Shown: piece after piece, positions 22,839 through 30,561 of the stretch
How positions within the stretch are numbered: position 1 is the stretch's first letter
Layout: every line of letters begins with the position of its first letter
From: Candidatus Peregrinibacteria bacterium
GTDB taxonomy: Bacteria > Patescibacteriota > Gracilibacteria > UBA1369 > LOWO2-01-FULL-3
Direction: 5' to 3'
Length of the DNA stretch: 35,491 nt
Assembly (NCBI GenBank): GCA_016235895.1
Contig: JACRIB010000007.1
Coordinates: forward strand, 1 to 35,491
Notes under the pieces: model-generated
Database searches by the model: none
Told to the model about the DNA's origin: nothing
Seen by the model: the letters and a program-made list of their open reading frames with translations, nothing else
Program-made: the position numbers and the translations under genes

Positions 22839-23102
22839 CTACTTCTTTCCCTTCTTAAACCTGTTCTCAATTGTCGATTCAATATACGGTTTTACCTTTT
22901 CGATGATGTAGTCTACGGCCTTCAGAGGGCCCATTATTGTATTGTGAATGCGATCCATCAGCTCTTTCGAGTCCTGAGTCATGCGACTCACGTCGCGCAT
23001 CACAAGAATTGAATAGAAAATCAAAATACTCAAAAAAATTACCAAAACAATAAAACCAATTGCCAGAGACATATTCAGAATATCGCCTGAAGTTGCAAAC
23101 AT
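22839..23102 (-). CDS. Small single-pass membrane protein of unknown function
   Basis: An 87-residue protein: a short polar N-terminus, one hydrophobic segment (about residues 11-34, [20 protein letters not shown]), then an amphipathic, probably helical cytosolic part ([20 protein letters not shown]) and a basic end FKKGKK. I do not recognise a family. The ATG at 23102 is preferred to one at 23144, because TATCAA (23109-23114) ends 6 bases before it and the longer form adds a poor N-terminus. It follows gatB on the same strand, 48 bases after its stop. Confidence 0.6.
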   Translation of the reverse strand: MFATSGDILNMSLAIGFIVLVIFLSILIFYSILVMRDVSRMTQDSKELMDRIHNTIMGPLKAVDYIIEKVKPYIESTIENRFKKGKK

Positions 23103-23150
23103 AGAAAATTGATAAGAAATAAGGCAAACTTTAATATAACACAAACTCTT

Positions 23151-24596
23151 CTACGCCAAAAGCTTTCTGATCAAATCATTCACCATCTGCGGATTGGCCT
23201 GACCTTTCATTTCTTTCATTACTATGCCCACCATGAAGCCAATGGCCTTATCCTTGCCAGCCTTGATATCGGCCACCGGACCCGGATTTGCCTCAATCAC
23301 CTTCTTGCAAGCGGCTTCAATCGCGCCGGAATCACTAACCTGCTTCAGACCTTTTTCTTGCACAATTTTCGCAGGAGTTTTTCCACTCGCATACATTTCA
23401 TCAAAAACTTCGATCTTCGCCACGTTATTGGAAATTTCACCTTCGTTTACCAGATGAATCAAATCAGCCATCATCGCCGCCGTCACTTTTTGCTCATCCA
23501 CGGAGATCAATTCCTCTTTCAAATGTTTCATCAAAATCGTATTGATGAACGAAACCGCTTTTTTGGCATCATTGCATTTAGCCACAACCTTCTCAAAATA
23601 TCGCGCCAACTTCAAATCATCCGACAAAATCCTCGCATCGTCATCTAATAAACCAAGCTCAGCGACATATCTCGCACGTTTTACATTAGGCAATTCCGGC
23701 AATTCAGCCTTAAACTTTGCCACCATTTTTTGATCAATTTTCAAAGGCGGCACATCCGGCTCCGGGAAATAGCGATAATCATCACTTTCCTCCTTGTCAC
23801 GCATGAAAAAAGTTTCGCCTTTATCATCATTCCAGCCCACCGTGATGGGATTTTTACGCGGTCCTTTTTCGTTCCATTCCTCAGTCTGTCTGGCAATTTC
23901 ATATTCAATCGCCGCTTCCAAAGCTTTAAAAGAATTTAAATTCTTTATTTCCGCACGCGGATAGAGCTTATCCTCTCCCTTCGGCCTGATGGAAACACTG
24001 GCGTCGAAACGCATCATGCCTTTCTCCATATCCGCCTCGCTGCTACCGACATATCTCATAATTTTTTGGATCTCGCGCGCATAAGCGCCAGCCTCCGCCG
24101 CATTATGCATATCCGGCTCCGAAACAATTTCCATCAACGGCGTGCCGGCACGATTGAAATCGAGCAAAGAACCGTTACGCACGTGCATGAGCTTTCCCGC
24201 ATCGTCTTCCAGATGTAGACGGGTCACGCGTACTTTAATTGAACGAATTTTACCTTCAGTATCCGACACATCCACATTCACCCAGCCTTTTTTAGAAAGT
24301 GGTTCGTCAAACTGGGAAATCTGAAAACCTTTGGGATTATCGGGATAAAAATAATTTTTACGATCAAATTTACAAAACTCCGGAATCTCACAATTTAGAG
24401 CCAACGCGGCCATAATTCCTTTCGAAACCGCTGTCTCATTCACTACCGGCAATTGGCCGGGAAAACCCATGCAAACGGGACAAGTATTGATATTCGGTTC
24501 CTTGTCAAAGGAGTCGTTATCACAGCGGCAAAACATCTTAGTCTTAGTCGCAATCTGCGCATGAATTTCCAATCCGATCACTGCTTCAAATTCCAT
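23151..24596 (-). CDS. gatB: Asp/Glu-tRNA(Asn/Gln) amidotransferase subunit B
   Basis: GatB is the tRNA-binding and kinase subunit of GatCAB, which amidates Glu-tRNA(Gln) and/or Asp-tRNA(Asn). The 481-residue protein has the family start (FEAVIGLEIHAQIATKTKMFC), the zinc-like Cys pattern CRC then CPVC, RKNYFYPDNPKGFQISQFD, LEDDAGK, FNRAGTPLMEIVSEPD, DASVSIRP and EIKNLNSFKALEAAIEYEI. A YqeY-like tail domain ends it (GFMVGIVMKEMKGQANPQMVNDLIRKLL). gatA and gatC are not in the window. It follows coaE in the same direction but has its own promoter. Confidence 0.97.
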   Translation of the reverse strand: MEFEAVIGLEIHAQIATKTKMFCRCDNDSFDKEPNINTCPVCMGFPGQLPVVNETAVSKGIMAALALNCEIPEFCKFDRKNYFYPDNPKGFQISQFDEPLSKKGWVNVDVSDTEGKIRSIKVRVTRLHLEDDAGKLMHVRNGSLLDFNRAGTPLMEIVSEPDMHNAAEAGAYAREIQKIMRYVGSSEADMEKGMMRFDASVSIRPKGEDKLYPRAEIKNLNSFKALEAAIEYEIARQTEEWNEKGPRKNPITVGWNDDKGETFFMRDKEESDDYRYFPEPDVPPLKIDQKMVAKFKAELPELPNVKRARYVAELGLLDDDARILSDDLKLARYFEKVVAKCNDAKKAVSFINTILMKHLKEELISVDEQKVTAAMMADLIHLVNEGEISNNVAKIEVFDEMYASGKTPAKIVQEKGLKQVSDSGAIEAACKKVIEANPGPVADIKAGKDKAIGFMVGIVMKEMKGQANPQMVNDLIRKLLA

Positions 24597-24604
24597 ATGT
24601 GAAA

Positions 24605-24632
24605 ATTATAACAGATTAAAATAGAGAATCAA
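24605..24632 (-). promoter_or_regulatory. Promoter of gatB
   Basis: Minus-strand TTGATT (24627-24632), 16 bases, TATAAT (24605-24610), the -10 preceded by TGT like an extended -10. It ends 8 bases before the ATG. The -35 box lies within the end of coaE. Confidence 0.5.
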
Positions 24633-25170
24633 CAACCTTCTCCAAATCCTTCAGGCTGCCCTCATTTTTCAATACAAAATCTACGTCACTAAGCTTATCT
24701 ATCAAAGCAAAAGCCTTTTCCGCCAAATCCTCAGAGAAACTCCTTTCATCAATCAACGTAGCAAAAATCTGCTCCTTCGGCCTTTCCACCCAAACCAATT
24801 TATCGACAAAATCGGCCAAAAAATCTTCATCAAAATACGTCGCTTCAATTGCCACATTGGCATTTTTATTTTTACACAAAAGTTCACGAATTTCCTCATA
24901 AACCACGGGGTGAATCACATCATTCAGCAATTTCAATTTATTTTCATCTTCAAAAACTACTTTTCGCAGTTTCAAGCGATCCACCGAACCGTCAGATTTC
25001 AAAAATTTCCTACCAAAAACAGCGGCGACCCTTTTAGTTCCCAAACCATCTTTCACGTACAAATCATGCACGATTTTATCCGCATCAATACAATAAAAAC
25101 CCTTCTCAAACAAAATCTTCAACACCTCCGACTTCCCCGCCGCAATTTTTCCGCAAATTCCTAAAACCAT
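24616..25170 (-). CDS. coaE: Dephospho-CoA kinase
   Basis: CoaE phosphorylates dephospho-CoA in the last step of CoA synthesis. The 184-residue protein has the P-loop GKIAAGKS (residues 7-14), YCIDADKIVHDLY, the lid region with RLKLRKVVFEDENKLKLLNDVIHPVV, and WVERPKEQIFATLIDER. Sequence after that is more divergent than usual, with few basic residues in the expected arginine-rich segment, but the fold assignment is solid. It lies in a leftward run with 3 bases between it and the upstream HEPN-like gene. Confidence 0.88.
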   Translation of the reverse strand: MVLGICGKIAAGKSEVLKILFEKGFYCIDADKIVHDLYVKDGLGTKRVAAVFGRKFLKSDGSVDRLKLRKVVFEDENKLKLLNDVIHPVVYEEIRELLCKNKNANVAIEATYFDEDFLADFVDKLVWVERPKEQIFATLIDERSFSEDLAEKAFALIDKLSDVDFVLKNEGSLKDLEKVVDSLF

Positions 25171-25173
25171 AAA

Positions 25174-25584
25174 TTATAAATTAGCACCTAAATCATTTAA
25201 AGCTTTTTTAAAACCAACCAAGGCCTGTTTTCCATGTCCGTTATTCACGTTTACCAATTCGTGAGCCAAAGTATTACGCAATTTATGCGCGCTCCACACG
25301 CCATTCAAATCGGAAAAACGACCTCCAGCCTTTTTCAATTTCTCGCCCAAACTCCCTTCGTAGCCATAACATTTCAAAGCATAATCCAGCAGTTTATCCG
25401 CATCCAAAACACTCTGACCGGGATGGGAGCTAAAAGCATCAATAATGCGAATCCAATGCGCCTTAATATAGACCGACTGTTCATCAGAAAACCCTTTCCG
25501 ATGAAATTTCTTCCACGCCAAACACAGCGCCAAAAAGAAAAGCACGGCCAGAAAAACCAAAATTGCAATCACCCAAATTGGCAT
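25174..25584 (-). CDS. Membrane-anchored HEPN-like protein
   Basis: A 136-residue protein with an N-terminal transmembrane helix (residues 2-23), a basic stop-transfer patch (KKFHRK) and a helical cytosolic domain. SAHKLRNTLAHELVNV contains Arg103-x4-His108, the pattern found in HEPN domains, which are often RNases or substrate-binding modules. Preceding helices (DADKLLDYALKCYGYEG, LGEKLKKAGGRF) fit an all-helical fold. I do not know an assigned family. It is placed between a bacterial-PH protein and coaE, 2 bases after the former, so the three are probably co-transcribed. No antitoxin-like nucleotidyltransferase adjoins it. Confidence 0.55.
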   Translation of the reverse strand: MPIWVIAILVFLAVLFFLALCLAWKKFHRKGFSDEQSVYIKAHWIRIIDAFSSHPGQSVLDADKLLDYALKCYGYEGSLGEKLKKAGGRFSDLNGVWSAHKLRNTLAHELVNVNNGHGKQALVGFKKALNDLGANL

Positions 25585-25586
25585 AT

Positions 25587-26204
25587 TTAATCTTTATCGG
25601 GCAAATCGATTTTATTATTTTGAATATGATAAGCAATCATATCCGCCAACATATCTTTCAAAGCCTGATGATCGCGCACACTGCGTTCGGCCACATAGCG
25701 TTCCTGAAAATCCATAATTTTGCGCTCTAAAGCCTGCGGATGAGTGGCATCAAGCAGCACAACAGACGTCTTAGCACCCAATTTATCAATAGTAATATCA
25801 CCAACGTTCAGAACAGTATTCAAAAAACCTTTAATCGAATAAGAAATACCCTCAATCATGTGATATTCCACACGCGTGGAGGTCATACTAAAAAGCCCTT
25901 CCCTATCCAAATCCACCACTCCATAATTAGTCAACAACCAACAATCAAAATACCAGTCGATAAAATGATAAAAAATTCCGAAAAGTCCGATACCAATCCA
26001 CAATAAAACAAGCAATAATGTTTGTGGAAAAAACAGGTAAAATATTATGGGTACGACAATGCCAAAAAATACCACTTTGGAAGTTTTAATTTTCAAAGTC
26101 AAAATATGTCTGTGAGCCACATCCAGAATTTTCTCGCCATCATCAAGATACCTTGCATAGAAATAAAATTTTCTCTGCTTTTTCTTATTTTTTTCAATAC
26201 TCAT
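25587..26204 (-). CDS. Bacterial-PH-domain membrane protein (DUF304/YdbS-like)
   Basis: A 205-residue protein. After a polar start come two hydrophobic segments (about residues 42-83), then a beta-rich region characteristic of bacterial PH-like (bPH2) domains: WLLTNYGVVDLDREGLFSMT, VEYHMIEGISYSIKGFLNTV and GDITIDKLGAKTSVVLLDAT. A helical tail follows (MLADMIAYHIQNN). YdbS-like proteins are membrane proteins of uncertain role. It heads the leftward run ending with coaE and gatB. TATAAT (26211-26216) ends 6 bases before the ATG. Confidence 0.75.
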   Translation of the reverse strand: MSIEKNKKKQRKFYFYARYLDDGEKILDVAHRHILTLKIKTSKVVFFGIVVPIIFYLFFPQTLLLVLLWIGIGLFGIFYHFIDWYFDCWLLTNYGVVDLDREGLFSMTSTRVEYHMIEGISYSIKGFLNTVLNVGDITIDKLGAKTSVVLLDATHPQALERKIMDFQERYVAERSVRDHQALKDMLADMIAYHIQNNKIDLPDKD

Positions 26205-26210
26205 GGAAAC

Positions 26211-26238
26211 ATTATATTATATTGTAATCAAAAATCAA
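26211..26238 (-). promoter_or_regulatory. Promoter of the bPH2 gene run
   Basis: Minus-strand TTGATT (26233-26238), 16 bases, TATAAT (26211-26216), then 6 bases to the ATG at 26204. It interleaves with the divergent lepB promoter. Confidence 0.55.
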
Positions 26239-26250
26239 AAAAGATAAAAT
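26222..26250 (+). promoter_or_regulatory. Promoter of lepB
   Basis: TTGTAA (26222-26227), 17 bases, TAAAAT (26245-26250). An in-frame ATG at 26249 overlaps the -10 box, while the ATG at 26258 lies 7 bases after it. This supports the later start and a leaderless mRNA. Confidence 0.55.
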
Positions 26251-26257
26251 GCAGTTC

Positions 26258-26968
26258 ATGAAGGAAAAAACAAAGAAAGTCCTATTATGGCTGCTGGATC
26301 TTGGCATAAATTTGGCCATAATATTCGTTTTGGTCTTAGTAATACAGAAATGGATTATTGCGCCTTTTGATGTTTCCGGAGCCTCAATGTGCGACACTTT
26401 AAACAATATCGAGGGTAAATGTGCCAATTCCTACGGCGAAAAAATAATCATCAACGAAGCCCTTTACCTCTTTAACAACCCCGAAAGAGGAGATATCGTG
26501 GTTTTTCGCGTAAATGAAAATAACAACAGTGACGAAAAATATTTCATCAAAAGAGTAATCGGCAAACCCGGCGACAGCGTGGAAATCAAAGGCGGTTATG
26601 TTTACGTAACACCGAAAGAAAGCAAAGACCCGATTAAACTCAATGAAACCTACCTGAACGCAAACAATAACGGCAACACCAAGGCTTATTTCAGTAATTT
26701 TTCAAAATTCAAAGTACCTGATGGACACTACTTTGTACTCGGAGATAATCGTCAAGCCAGTACAGACTCCCGCAGTTGCTTCAAAAGCAATATCTCCATC
26801 ACCTGCAAGGATCACCCGGAAGAAGCCTACGTAAGCCGTGAAGCAATTCGTGGCAAAGCTTGGGTTGTTTGGTGGCCATTAAAAGACATCCGCATTTTAG
26901 ATCACCCTGATTATCCGGAATTAAAGCCTACCACTCAAGCTAATTCGGAATCTCTGGCGGAAAAATAG
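26258..26968 (+). CDS. lepB: Signal peptidase I
   Basis: LepB is the membrane serine protease that removes signal peptides from exported proteins. The 236-residue protein has one N-terminal transmembrane segment (about 10-32), the box with nucleophile Ser43 (SGASMCDTL), the general-base Lys98 (KYFIKRVIGKPGD) and GDNRQASTDSR. A Cys-containing insertion follows the nucleophile (NIEGKCANSYGEK) and another precedes the C-terminal strand (CFKSNISITC), possibly a disulfide pair. The start at 26258 is chosen over 26249 on promoter grounds; the first form would add only three residues. Its 3-prime end overlaps the convergent membrane-protein gene. Confidence 0.95.
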   Translation: MKEKTKKVLLWLLDLGINLAIIFVLVLVIQKWIIAPFDVSGASMCDTLNNIEGKCANSYGEKIIINEALYLFNNPERGDIVVFRVNENNNSDEKYFIKRVIGKPGDSVEIKGGYVYVTPKESKDPIKLNETYLNANNNGNTKAYFSNFSKFKVPDGHYFVLGDNRQASTDSRSCFKSNISITCKDHPEEAYVSREAIRGKAWVVWWPLKDIRILDHPDYPELKPTTQANSESLAEK

Positions 26969-27318
26969 AATTCCAACAATACGGCGACCACAATTAACAA
27001 TAATCCGGACCACCAAGTCAAAACCTTCATCATCTGGAATATTAAACAGAAAACGGCGATCAAACTGAGAAATATCCCCTGTCTTAGAGCCACATTGATA
27101 TGTCGATAAAATATCTCGTTTTTAAACAACCAAACCCGAAAATAAAAACCGAGCACCGCAAAAGTCGAACTCAAAGCGATAAACAAAGCGACATAAAAAA
27201 ATGTCAACGAAAGCCCCAGCGTTTCATAAGGAGAAAGTTTGAAGACAACTAAAAGCCAACCAATCCAGGACAGAAGCCCGGAAACAGCAATTATCGCAAT
27301 ATATTTACTATGACTCAT
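26935..27318 (-). CDS. Four-helix membrane protein of unknown function
   Basis: A 127-residue, very hydrophobic protein with about four transmembrane segments (near residues 6-27, 36-61, 82-98 and 101-121). A loop FRHINVALRQGI-like segment here reads IFYRHINVALRQGIFLSL. Proteins of this shape are frequent in Patescibacteria, but I know of no function. It overlaps lepB by 34 bases on the opposite strand. A TAGTTT word (27325-27330) ends 6 bases before the start codon. Confidence 0.65.
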   Translation of the reverse strand: MSHSKYIAIIAVSGLLSWIGWLLVVFKLSPYETLGLSLTFFYVALFIALSSTFAVLGFYFRVWLFKNEIFYRHINVALRQGIFLSLIAVFCLIFQMMKVLTWWSGLLLIVVAVLLEFYFSARDSELA

Positions 27319-27353
27319 GGCAATAAACTACCAAATTTGTAAGAAAATTTAAA

Positions 27354-28340
27354 CTAGAATTCTAAAAGTTTTTTTGATTCATCCGGAGCAAGCAAACTGT
27401 ATCGCAAATTTTCCTGAATTTTTCCCGTTAACATAAACCCTGAAGCTTTGGAGTGACCACCACCACCAAAAACTGCAGCAATACGAGACAAATCGACATC
27501 AACCTCTCGCGTTCTGAAAGATCCTTTCACATTGCCTTTTCTATCCTCATTCAACAAAACGGCAAACTTGGTGTTTGGCACCATATTCAAATAATCCACA
27601 ACGCCGGACAAATGCTCCGGACTCGCACCAACCTGCTCATAATCCGCATCCTTTACGGCAGAAATAACTACTCGATCATCCGTCACGTGCACATTTTCTA
27701 AAACTTTACCCCAGAGCTTCAAAGTTTCCAAAGATTTGGATTTAAACAGGGCTTTGGTAATCGCCGTCACATCCGCACTTTTCTTCATCAAATCAGCGGA
27801 AATTGCATAAACCTCTTTATCGGTATTGGAATGCATAAAACCACCGGTATCTCCATAAATTCCGGCTAAAAGACAGGTAGCCATATCCGCGTCCAATTCA
27901 ACTCCCAAATATTTAAAAAATCTGTAAAGAATAACGGTCGTTGAAGCCGCCGCACTATCCACAATGTTTAACAAACCAAAATTATCATTGGAAGCGTGAT
28001 GATCAATATTGATAATGGGAATATCCGTTTTAAAAAAATTAGGATATTTGAGATGAAAATTGGTCATGTAAGAAGCCCCTGAATCCACAATTATTACCAA
28101 ATCGTAATCGGCTAATTCAAACTCCTGAATGTATTCATTTACATGAGGCAAAAAAGACAAACCTTCATCAGGTACATCAACACAAGCGACAGTAGCGCGT
28201 TTTCCCAAACCATTGAGCCAAATTTTCAAGGCCAGAGCCGAACCAAGCGTATCCGGATCGGGTTTTCTATGGGAAATAATCAGTACTTTAACCGATCTGT
28301 TAATGCAGTTTTCAGCTTCTTGGTAAAAATTTTCTAGCAT
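27354..28340 (-). CDS. DHH/DHHA1 phosphoesterase (NrnA-like)
   Basis: A 328-residue protein of the DHH-DHHA1 type, whose members act as oligoribonuclease/pAp phosphatase (NrnA) or cyclic dinucleotide hydrolases. Metal-binding motifs seen: SHRKPDPDTLGSALALK (about 23-39), VDSGA, NIDHHASND (the DHH motif) and GIYGDTGGF. The C-terminal DHHA1 part has GGGGHSKASGF. This fits NrnA, which clears 2-5-nt RNAs, but substrate cannot be told from sequence. It is divergent from fmt. A promoter TTGCTT (28379-28384), 16 bases, TATAAT (28357-28362) would give a leader of about 10 bases. Confidence 0.9.
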   Translation of the reverse strand: MLENFYQEAENCINRSVKVLIISHRKPDPDTLGSALALKIWLNGLGKRATVACVDVPDEGLSFLPHVNEYIQEFELADYDLVIIVDSGASYMTNFHLKYPNFFKTDIPIINIDHHASNDNFGLLNIVDSAAASTTVILYRFFKYLGVELDADMATCLLAGIYGDTGGFMHSNTDKEVYAISADLMKKSADVTAITKALFKSKSLETLKLWGKVLENVHVTDDRVVISAVKDADYEQVGASPEHLSGVVDYLNMVPNTKFAVLLNEDRKGNVKGSFRTREVDVDLSRIAAVFGGGGHSKASGFMLTGKIQENLRYSLLAPDESKKLLEF

Positions 28341-28356
28341 AAACTAAATAGAAGAT

Positions 28357-28384
28357 ATTATAATGCTTTTCGGAAATTAAGCAA
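28357..28384 (-). promoter_or_regulatory. Promoter of the DHH phosphoesterase gene
   Basis: Minus-strand TTGCTT (28379-28384), 16 bases, TATAAT (28357-28362). The leader would be about 10 bases without a Shine-Dalgarno site. Confidence 0.5.
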
Positions 28385-28392
28385 GTGCTGTT

Positions 28393-28420
28393 TTGCAAAA
28401 ATTTTAATAACTGATAAAAT
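28393..28420 (+). promoter_or_regulatory. Promoter of fmt
   Basis: TTGCAA (28393-28398), 16 bases, TAAAAT (28415-28420). The start point near 28427 gives a leader of about 10 bases. Confidence 0.45.
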
Positions 28421-28436
28421 CGGGAAAACAAACTTT

Positions 28437-29345
28437 ATGAAAATAGTTTATTTTGGCACTCCGGAATTTGCCGTAAAACCCTTGGAAAGTCTCTTTCAAG
28501 ACAAATCCTTTGAAATAGTCGCAGTTATTACCCAGCCTGACAAACCGCAAGGTAGAAAGCAAATTCCCACAAGTAGTCCGGTCAAATCCAGCGCAAAAAA
28601 ACTAAACCTGAAAGTTATTCAACCGGAAAATTGTCAAAAATTGTTGGAAGAACTGAAGAAAATAGGACCTGTAGATTTATTTGTGGTAATCGCTTACGGC
28701 ATGATTTTTTCAAAGGAAATTCTAAAAATACCAAAATACGTCGCAATCAACGTTCACGCTTCCCTGCTGCCAAAATATCGCGGTGCCTCGCCGATACAAG
28801 AAGCCATTTTAAATGGAGACAAAGAAACGGGCATTTCCATTATGGCCATGAACGAAAAAATGGACCAAGGCGATATTTATTTACTCAAACGCGTAACAAT
28901 AAATCAAAACGAAAATTATCCGCAATTATCCGAAAAATTATCCGGCGTAACAGCTAATATTTTGCCGGCAGTATTAAGGGACATCAGTAATTCCACTCTT
29001 TCCCAAATTCATCAAAATGAACAGAAAGCCAGTTATTGTCACAAGATTGAGAAAAATGACGGAAAAATTAATTTTCAGGAATCCGCCGAGAAAATCAAAA
29101 ATAAAATGCGGGCTTTCACTCCTTGGCCAGGCATTTTTACGGAATTCAATTCTAAAAAATTAAAAATTATCGAAGCGGAAATATCAGACACACAATTGGA
29201 ACCGGGCAAATTTGCTATTGAAGGTAAAACCCTAAAAATAGGCACAAAAAAAGGCTCCTTGGTGCCACGAAAATTACAAATTGAAGGTAAAAACGTGATG
29301 GAAGTAAATTCTTTTATTAACGGCTACAAAGCCTTGATAAAATAA
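28437..29345 (+). CDS. fmt: Methionyl-tRNA formyltransferase
   Basis: Fmt formylates initiator Met-tRNA using 10-formyltetrahydrofolate, linking initiation to the folate pathway encoded upstream. The 302-residue protein has the family start (IVYFGTPEFAVKPLESL), TQPDKPQGR, the catalytic INVHASLLPKYRGASPI (Asn105, His107) and MDQGDIY (Asp143), then the C-terminal OB-like domain from about 205 (MRAFTPWPGIFTEF). Its presence means initiation uses formyl-Met. The last bases overlap the convergent O-antigen-ligase-like gene by 29 bases. Confidence 0.97.
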   Translation: MKIVYFGTPEFAVKPLESLFQDKSFEIVAVITQPDKPQGRKQIPTSSPVKSSAKKLNLKVIQPENCQKLLEELKKIGPVDLFVVIAYGMIFSKEILKIPKYVAINVHASLLPKYRGASPIQEAILNGDKETGISIMAMNEKMDQGDIYLLKRVTINQNENYPQLSEKLSGVTANILPAVLRDISNSTLSQIHQNEQKASYCHKIEKNDGKINFQESAEKIKNKMRAFTPWPGIFTEFNSKKLKIIEAEISDTQLEPGKFAIEGKTLKIGTKKGSLVPRKLQIEGKNVMEVNSFINGYKALIK

Positions 29346-30561
29346 ACCAAAATAAAAATTGACCCTGGTAAAGAGAAAAAAGGTAATGATCAAAAAAAGC
29401 CATCCAGAAAAATCCTAAAATCAAAGCAAGGGAAAAAACATTTTTAGCTTTAATGTTTTCATAAAAAAGATAAATAAAAATCAACAAAAAAACTATCAAA
29501 CCCTGCAAACCTATTTCATTCAGAATTAGCAGAAAAGTATTATGAACCGGTTGAAAATTCCATGGTAACAATTTGTAAAAAGAAAATAGGGGCATGGCGT
29601 CGGTAAAATTTCCGATACCGACACCAAAAGGTTTGTGAATAAATAAATTAAAACTAATAAAAATGAACCTCAGTCGTTCGAGGATGGTAGTTTCAGACAG
29701 AATTAGTAGAATGAGCAAAAAAGTTAAAATAATCGGCAATATAATTTTGTTGTCACCTTTCAACTTTCCCCTAAAAAGAAAAAATAAAATTGAAATCAAG
29801 GCTATAAAAATGGCTTTGGAAAAGGTTAAAAATAACGCGGTAGCAAAAATCGCCAAAACAATAATAATAAGTTTACGCGAATTAAATGCCGCGGTTTTAA
29901 ACAACCAATAAGTTAAAATAATTCCCATAAGCAAATAAGCGGCAAAAATATTTGGATGAGAAAAAGTTCCATATATTCTCAACAATTTAAAACCAAAAAT
30001 ATTCAATTTCGCCACTCCTACCATATTTCCGGACAAAATCGATTCACCGAGAAAATGAAGCCCCAAGGAATGCTGAAATATAAATTGCAATATACCAATT
30101 AGAGAACTCAACAAAAGAGCAATTAAAAAAAACTGAATAAGTTTTTTGGGGGAAACAAAATCAGAAACCAACAACAAATAAACAATGAAAAATTCAAAAA
30201 AACGCAGAACATAAACCAAGGAATTCTCCAAATTAATAGAAAAAAACACGGAAAAAACAACAAAAAACACCAAAGCAGAGCATAAAAATAATAAATTCAT
30301 ATCAAAAACACGATCCTCACGCTTCAAAAAATTATTTTTTCCAAAAAACAAAGATAATACACAAAACAATAAGGCCAGCAAAAAACAAACATCACTCAAA
30401 TAAAAGAAATGGCTTAAAAATGGCGAAAATTCACCTGATTGATAAATGGCGCTATCAAAAATCAAAAATTTTACCGGAAAAATCACGAAAATAACAAAAA
30501 GACACAGCAAAAACTCCGAAATTTTTTGAAAATCACATAAATTTTTTAACTTATTTACCAT
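29317..30561 (-). CDS. O-antigen ligase/polymerase-like membrane protein
   Basis: A 414-residue protein with ten or more hydrophobic segments and a large loop near the C-terminus, the layout of WaaL/Wzy proteins. FGVGIGNFTDAMPLF followed by QPVHNTFLLILNEIGLQGL is the Wzy_C signature; the His is a conserved catalytic-site residue in ligases. Such enzymes transfer or polymerise undecaprenyl-linked glycans outside the membrane. The start at 30561 is preferred to 30594, which would overlap the upstream gene by 44 bases rather than 11. It is the last gene of a leftward operon with a solute-binding lipoprotein and a zinc-ribbon protein. Confidence 0.82.
   Translation of the reverse strand: MVNKLKNLCDFQKISEFLLCLFVIFVIFPVKFLIFDSAIYQSGEFSPFLSHFFYLSDVCFLLALLFCVLSLFFGKNNFLKREDRVFDMNLLFLCSALVFFVVFSVFFSINLENSLVYVLRFFEFFIVYLLLVSDFVSPKKLIQFFLIALLLSSLIGILQFIFQHSLGLHFLGESILSGNMVGVAKLNIFGFKLLRIYGTFSHPNIFAAYLLMGIILTYWLFKTAAFNSRKLIIIVLAIFATALFLTFSKAIFIALISILFFLFRGKLKGDNKIILPIILTFLLILLILSETTILERLRFIFISFNLFIHKPFGVGIGNFTDAMPLFSFYKLLPWNFQPVHNTFLLILNEIGLQGLIVFLLIFIYLFYENIKAKNVFSLALILGFFWMAFFDHYLFSLYQGQFLFWFILSRLCSR

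Noticed and set aside
22685-22882. Leftward open frame over tRNA-Ala and tRNA-Pro
   Set aside because: The [17 protein letters not shown]-like protein is the well-known spurious translation of tRNA genes.
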